Shown in pieces: positions 58,901-64,000 of a stretch of 64,000 nucleotides of DNA. The notes beneath the pieces were generated by a model. The model was given only the letters and a program-made list of their open reading frames with translations. It did not search any database and was not told the DNA's origin. Source of the DNA: Tolypocladium sp. Sup5 PDA-1 (Eukaryota > Ascomycota > Sordariomycetes > Hypocreales > Ophiocordycipitaceae). Made by a program: the position numbers and the translations under genes. The DNA lies in NCBI GenBank assembly GCA_000750105.3, contig JPHH03000006.1, positions 868,001 through 932,000 of the forward strand, given 5' to 3'. The number at the start of each line of letters is the position of its first letter. Within the stretch, counting starts at the first letter, position 1.

Positions 58901-60000
58901 ACAAGAGAACAATAGCAAAGAAGACAGGACAGGGTCCTCGGGACAGGAGACAGACGTTTGCAAGCCAAAAAGAGGAGGGGGCGTGCAGGAGCATGACAGG
59001 GGCAGGCGCAGGGCTGTACGAGTACTGGTACAGTGCGAGCTCCAGCTCAAGCCCAATCGACGAGCGTGCAACTGCCCTCCAGCTAGCCAGGGGCACAGGG
59101 AAAGGCACAAACGGGACATGAAGACGGCATATGCGAGTGGGCGAAAAAGTAATAATTGCAGACGCTGGCCTTAATTCCCCTGGTTGCGCAACAATAGACA
59201 GCGGGCGTCATTCGCAGAGTGCCGGCGTACTCCGTAGAATAGGCGACTAACCTGGGGACAATAGCAGAGGCAGATGAGCATGACGAGACACACGACAAAC
59301 CAGCGGTGACATCGCTGACACAGGAACAGCGCCGTGTGGAACCGTTGTCGACAGCTTTAATGGGCACTCTGCTGGAGCCACAAACGGGCACAGGCGCAGC
59401 CCAACCAGAGCGCCCCAAAATAGGACGACGTGGACACGGACAGGGCAGGCAGGCCACGGAGTAATTAGGGGGTGGCGCTAACGTTGCCGTCCTGTGTCTC
59501 TCATGCTGCTGCCTTCCAGGTCCGAGCCGATCCAATGGTGGAGGCGCTGGTGGTTGTGGTGGTGGTGGTGACTCTGGCCCATGTACCGCCAAGTACACAA
59601 TTGATGCAACGCAGGTCCCGACAGTCTGGAAAATGACGCGGAGAGAGTCCGGAACCTTGATCCTGCCCTCATTTGAGGAAGAGGCAGGACATGGAAAATT
59701 TCGCTAGTGGTCTCAAGAGGCGAGCGCCGCGCAAAAGGGCACGGCAAATGAAGGCCATGATGGCAGAATTGAGTGTGGAAAATAAGGTATGCTATAGCCT
59801 GAGATCTGTGTTGCTGCATCGGTGTTGGACTTGGCTCCGTTTCCTGCTAGTGGACGTCGCTTCTGTCACTGGGGCGAGGCCAACAGGGGGTGGGACGAGT
59901 CTTTGCCGCCAGCAACCAGCACCGCCTGCGCCCAAATCCCGTTCCACGCAGGCCATGATGCAACGCACGACAGCCGGCCCCGGTGGTGGACTGCTCGCTG
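55917..60000. other. gene-free region downstream of the Myb-like gene, first half
   Basis: No recognised gene. Seen: a direct TTATTAATAA repeat (about 56458-56490), a 14-bp palindrome ATGTATTAATACAT (56840-56853), an (AAT)n tract (about 57905-57925), two copies of GTACTCGTAG-type words near 58815-58860, and TACGGAGTAC elements at 58887-58896 and 59227-59236. Frames are overlapping on both strands without domains. Confidence 0.5.
57905..57925. repeat. (AAT)n microsatellite
   Basis: About six AAT units in an AT-rich patch (TTTTTAAAAAATAATAAT and onward). Possible polyadenylation region or simple slippage repeat. Confidence 0.75.
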
Positions 60001-63000
60001 CTCGGGGCACTCGGCGACCAATCCCCCAACCGTGCCGCCAGTACGGATGTGGCCGAATACGTCGCCGTTTACTGCATCCTTCTACTCATAAACTCGTCAC
60101 GATGGCGATCCATGCAACTCCCGTCCCCATTTCCATCCTGGCAGCAGGACAAGAGAAGAGGGGGACTCACTCACAACATGCACGCCCCCCGGCGATCCCT
60201 ACCCTTCCATCCCGCCTCTGCCCCCATGTGTTTGTGTAGCCCTGCGGGCGAGTTCAACGCTTGTCTGGACTCGTTCGGCCCCGAGACCCCGACCACGACG
60301 ACGCGTGTCGTCCGTGGCCCGTCCGTGCAAACCTGCCCAAAGGGAACAAGCGAAACGAAGGCGACGTCGATTCGCCAGGCAGATGAAGCGGCCTGGATAG
60401 CCTCGCCCAACGGCCGAACTGCCACTCGTTTCCACGGTCTCGTTTGGCCTTGGAGGCCTGGGGCACTGTGGGGAGAGAAAGCTTGGTTCGTCCAGGCGTT
60501 GTCTGTTAGCCGGTCATCGACGTGACATCCTCGATCCCCAAGGCCCCATATGCATCTTCATCACTTCATCCGGCCTTCTCCACGCAAGGCTTAGCATGAA
60601 CAACGAGATACTAACCAGCTCGCCTGATATACACTCTCGCTTGTGGAATTTAAAACGTACGTTTTCATACGTCCGGCTCGCAGATTACAGAACGTGGCCC
60701 TCTGGCTTGCCTCATGGGGTATAGCGGTTATTATTCGGTCTGTTATTCCGGGCTGCGATTGTTGGTGGCGTGCCTGAGGACATGTCTCTCTACTTCCTGG
60801 GTCTGGGGTAATAGTTGACATGTATTCTGGTGCGGTGGGTTTCGTGATGTTGTTGAGGAAGGGGGGAATCGCGCCATGGCCGCGGAGGTGTCGAGCACTG
60901 GACCCAATCCTGGAACTTGTCGGAGCCCGCCGATGGCCTCGTCAGAAAGTTCATCTGAGATTACAGTATTCACGGAGCAAGGGGCCGCGAACTCGGCACA
61001 GACTGGGCGCAGTGCTTGTGAAGCTAATTACCGCTCATAAGGCTCGGTGAGAAATTGAAAGGCAGCAAGATCATGCATGACTTGCAGGCGCCTGTGAGTT
61101 GACCTTGGAAGCCACCAGGATATGGAATTTGCCCTCTACCCTTGTTAACTGCTGCCATGGTGTTAATGACATGTTCTGGGTGTTGGTGGCTGCATCATGC
61201 ATACAAAAGCAGTTGCTGTAGCGTCTAGTGTCTAGTGTCACCAAGCCGCATGAGCATATGCAAGGTACCAATGAGAAGAGCATATGACAGCGTATTAGAA
61301 AATGATGATATGAATTGAAAGGATAAATAGAAGCATGGACCAACATGGGATCAGACTAATAGGTGCCCTGTGTCGTTTATCCACCTGTCCCTGGACGCAT
61401 CAGGAACTCAAGAAAGTTTCGTCTCCCAACGCTCCAGTTTTTAGTACAAGACACTGTAAAGCGTAAGATCACCATGAATTTGCAGAGGAGGCAAGGCACC
61501 GCGATATCATTGCGCTGGGCAACCAACTGCTTGCGCTCGGGGACGTATCCAAGACCGCTAGCTGGCCTCTGCGTTGAGATAGGCTGAGTCTTGATTATTC
61601 AAACAAGAATCGAGTTCTTCCTCTCTATTGTACACGCCCTATTCCTCCAAAACGTTGGTCTTTGACCCTGAACTACTGTCCGGCTCGAACTACTATGGCA
61701 AATTTATGACATGCCAATTTACGTCGACAAAACAAAGAGGGGGCTCGTCGTCCAGCCTGGTTCTGAACTGCCAAGCTGGCTTTCTGCAGTACAGTGTATT
61801 TTCTTGCCCTCAGCTCGGAGAAAATGTGAGCCTGTGTTTGGTAAATGCAGAGGCGCTGACAGATCGATAAGTGAAAGCGGCAGTTCCCAGACAGCGCAGC
61901 GCATCTCCAACAGCCGTCTCGACAAGGAACGAGCCACCAACGAGAGAAGCACGGCGCAAAGCCACCTGGCTGTCTTACTTGCCGGTGCTCTATTTGGGGT
62001 ACTAACTACGCTAAGGCAATGCCCCTCATTGTGTAAGATGATGATCACTGGCACAGCTGTTGGTCGGGTAGCAAGGCATTGCCGCTTGCCGCCCTGCTTG
62101 CTGGGGGCCAACAGTGCTGCGGACGACACAACGATGCAACCAACTTTACGCCCAGATATCCGGGTATCAGGGTTAGTAGCGCTCCAAACCTCTGTTTGGA
62201 GCACTAGGAGCTCGCGTCTCCATGTGCTCCAGGCATGCACTTGCCTTGTTACTCTGCCCTTTTCCTACTGCATCCCTACCCCGGCTCCAGAATGGAGTCG
62301 CCTAGCAAGGATCTGGATCGGGGTCGCGTCATTCCCAACAAGATGCTGATGACCAATCGCGGGCGATAGCGAGCTTAGGTCGCCCTGGTGAGCCCACGGC
62401 GGGAAACTAGCCACGACTCCTCTCCTGTCGCGTCGATCTCGTCTGACACCAAGAAGGGGGCTAAAAGGAAGCCGTTGATCAAGGGGGTCCGAATCTGGTG
62501 CGGCTGACACGCGGAATCGCAAAATGTAGTCCGTATGAGTACCTACGTAGCTGCAGGAGTGACGATGGATCGGCAGAAGAGTCTCAGCCTCCATGTACGG
62601 AGTACAGACGTCCTCGAGAACATTGCCAGAATCGCTTGAGAGTGGCGCAATGGTTTGATTTGGGTACCCACTAGTCCGTAGTCGCGGCCGTTTCCCTGTC
62701 TTGACAACGCCTAGCGAGCCTGCGCGTTTCCATGTGACGGCGATCTTTTCGCCCAGAGGCTTGCGGAATCTCGGCCAGGTAACGCCTTTTGAATCGAACT
62801 GACTCTCCAGGCTTTTATGCTGTGGACTATGTACGCCATAGGCCCAGCGGCTCTGGCTCTCGACGTTTGACTAGCAGTCTGTAGAGACAGCCCTTCTTCA
62901 ATGACGGACTCGTGAGTTGTGACAATGAGTGTTTGCGTCCGGCTGGCGGCGCCAGGCCACATCACATCACACCAGAGCAAAAGGTCCTCCCAGAGGATAA

Positions 63001-64000
63001 GCCACGCGCCGGGGCAAACACAGTGCGCGCCAGACGTGTGCCGTGCCACTATTTCCGGATAGAGCCGACCGACGTGGCTTGGAGGCGTCCGCAGCAAAGT
63101 CGCACCATGCGCATCGCATCCACACGGCGGCGGACAAGGACCGGCGACGGGCCCCGGAGCACCCGACATTCGGGCATTGCCTATTCTGGCCACCGGCAGG
63201 TTTAGCCGTGCGTGACTAAGCGCATCCCTGGTTGCCAGCGCCTGGAAAGCACCCTGGCTCCCCCGCCTGGCATAGTCAAAGGCAATCTCAATCTCGTCGC
63301 GGCTAGCTTCGTTGCGTCGTTGCACGTGACTCGATTGCGCGAGGAGTCGAGTTCCCTGGCTGGCGTGCCGCTGCTTCCATTGATGCCTTTTTGGGCGGTT
63401 GGCCGAGATGATGTGAACAGGCAGCGTCCACAACCACGGGCAGATGGCTAATAGCTACAATCGCGAAAAGGGGCATCAGAGACGACATCGCCCATCTCTT
63501 CTGTTGCCTTGGCTGCCTTGTACTGGCGCTGCTCGCCCCGCCCATCTGTTGAGACTCAGGCTTCGGTGGTAGCGCAAGTCGATTCGCCAGCAGCTGTGCG
63601 ACACCCCGCGCAGATTCGACAGTGACGTTCCCTTTGTCCCAACTAGGACTTCGCCGTGAGCAGCATGTTGTATCTCCCGCTGACGGGTCTAGGTGTGATG
63701 TCGTATATGCCATGTCGGCATCGTCATTGGCAACGCTCCCATCCAGCGAGGCAGCTAGGGTCTGCGTCACTAGGACTCTTGTGGGCGCGATTCGCCTGAC
63801 ACCGCTTGCCTTGCCGACCCCGTAAACCGCGAGTCCCGAGCCATATCAGGCTGATGGTGGCTGCTGACTCCAGGTGAGTGCGATAGACTGGTCCCTGACG
63901 GCGACCTCCTTCAGCCCTGCCAGAATGTATCGATACCTTCAACACAGATACGAGGGAGTATCGTTCCGCAAGGTCGAAGGATTCAGCCCTAGATGCCGCT
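60001..64000. other. gene-free region to the end of the window
   Basis: No recognised gene. The stretch 60600-62640 is richer in A and T than most of the window. The longest plus frame (61711-62349, 212 codons) and its minus counterpart (62240-61719) mirror each other and show no domain. A 12-bp hairpin is at 62178-62205 and a GTACGGAGTAC element at 62595-62605. A gene whose exons lie mostly beyond 64000 cannot be excluded. Confidence 0.5.
62178..62205. repeat. hairpin, 12-bp stem with one mismatch
   Basis: AGCGCTCCAAAC, loop CTCT, GTTTGGAGCACT; eleven of twelve positions pair. It lies in AT-richer intergenic DNA with no gene nearby. It could be a structured RNA element, the footprint of a small inverted-repeat element, or chance. 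Confidence 0.65.

Noticed and set aside
61711..62349. 212-codon plus frame near the window end
   Set aside because: Matched by an antisense frame of similar length; no motif, poor start context, includes the hairpin at 62178.
1..64000. CRISPR arrays, 5S or other rRNA genes, transposon open frames, telomeric repeats
   Set aside because: None of the expected repeats, conserved rRNA words, transposase or reverse transcriptase motifs was seen on reading both strands.

Overview
The window is nuclear DNA from a filamentous ascomycete, most likely a Sordariomycete and plausibly Hypocreales. The evidence is short introns (53-161 bp) with GT/AG ends and CTRAC-like branch sites, a white collar 2 blue-light regulator, a Zn2Cys6 regulator, and proteins of the Kin4, Rad50, Tim10, Gid2, Stb6, Psy4 and UPF0658 types. 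No bacterial, plasmid, viral or CRISPR feature was seen, and no convincing transposon, tRNA or rRNA gene. The order-level assignment is an inference.

Layout. 1-5.2 kb: long leader and a Kin4-type kinase. 7.5-10.4 kb: a vacuolar-type Ca2+/H+ exchanger with seven exons, one of them apparently only 3 nt. 11.2-14.2 kb: a proline-rich SPRY protein, then the PP4 regulatory subunit Psy4. 14.6-18.5 kb (minus): RAD50, convergent with psy4. 19.2-24.4 kb: a small unknown protein, WC-2 and a small unknown Q/N/G-rich protein. 24.6-26.6 kb (minus): an amidase with a 17-nt exon. 29.3-30.9 kb: a UPF0658-type Golgi membrane protein with no visible AUG start. 31.8-33.2 kb (minus): the GID ubiquitin-ligase RING subunit Gid2/Rmd5, divergent from an Stb6-like Sin3-binding protein (34.1-36.8 kb). 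37.1-39.6 kb (minus): Tim10 and an aldehyde dehydrogenase. 41.8-44.3 kb: a Zn2Cys6 transcription factor. 44.3-54.2 kb: about 10 kb with no recognisable gene. 54.2-55.9 kb: a Myb/trihelix-like nuclear protein. 55.9-64 kb: another 8 kb with no recognisable gene.

The genes are mostly unrelated housekeeping and regulatory genes rather than a pathway cluster. The one functional pairing is RAD50 and psy4, both of the DNA-damage response, which converge with 352 bp between their stop codons. Regulatory genes are concentrated here (kinase, WC-2, Zn2Cys6, Stb6, Myb-like). The last sits alone in about 18 kb of apparently non-coding DNA, a layout typical of developmental regulators.

The most unusual observations are the 3-nt exon in the Ca2+/H+ exchanger, the missing AUG in the UPF0658 gene, the isolated Myb-like gene whose two introns are both stop-free and multiples of three, and a 9-base word (ACGGAGTAC, either strand) found eight times in intergenic DNA where about 0.5 would be expected by chance. 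All exon boundaries were derived by reading splice signals and protein continuity by eye; homology statements are from memory of the families, not from searches.
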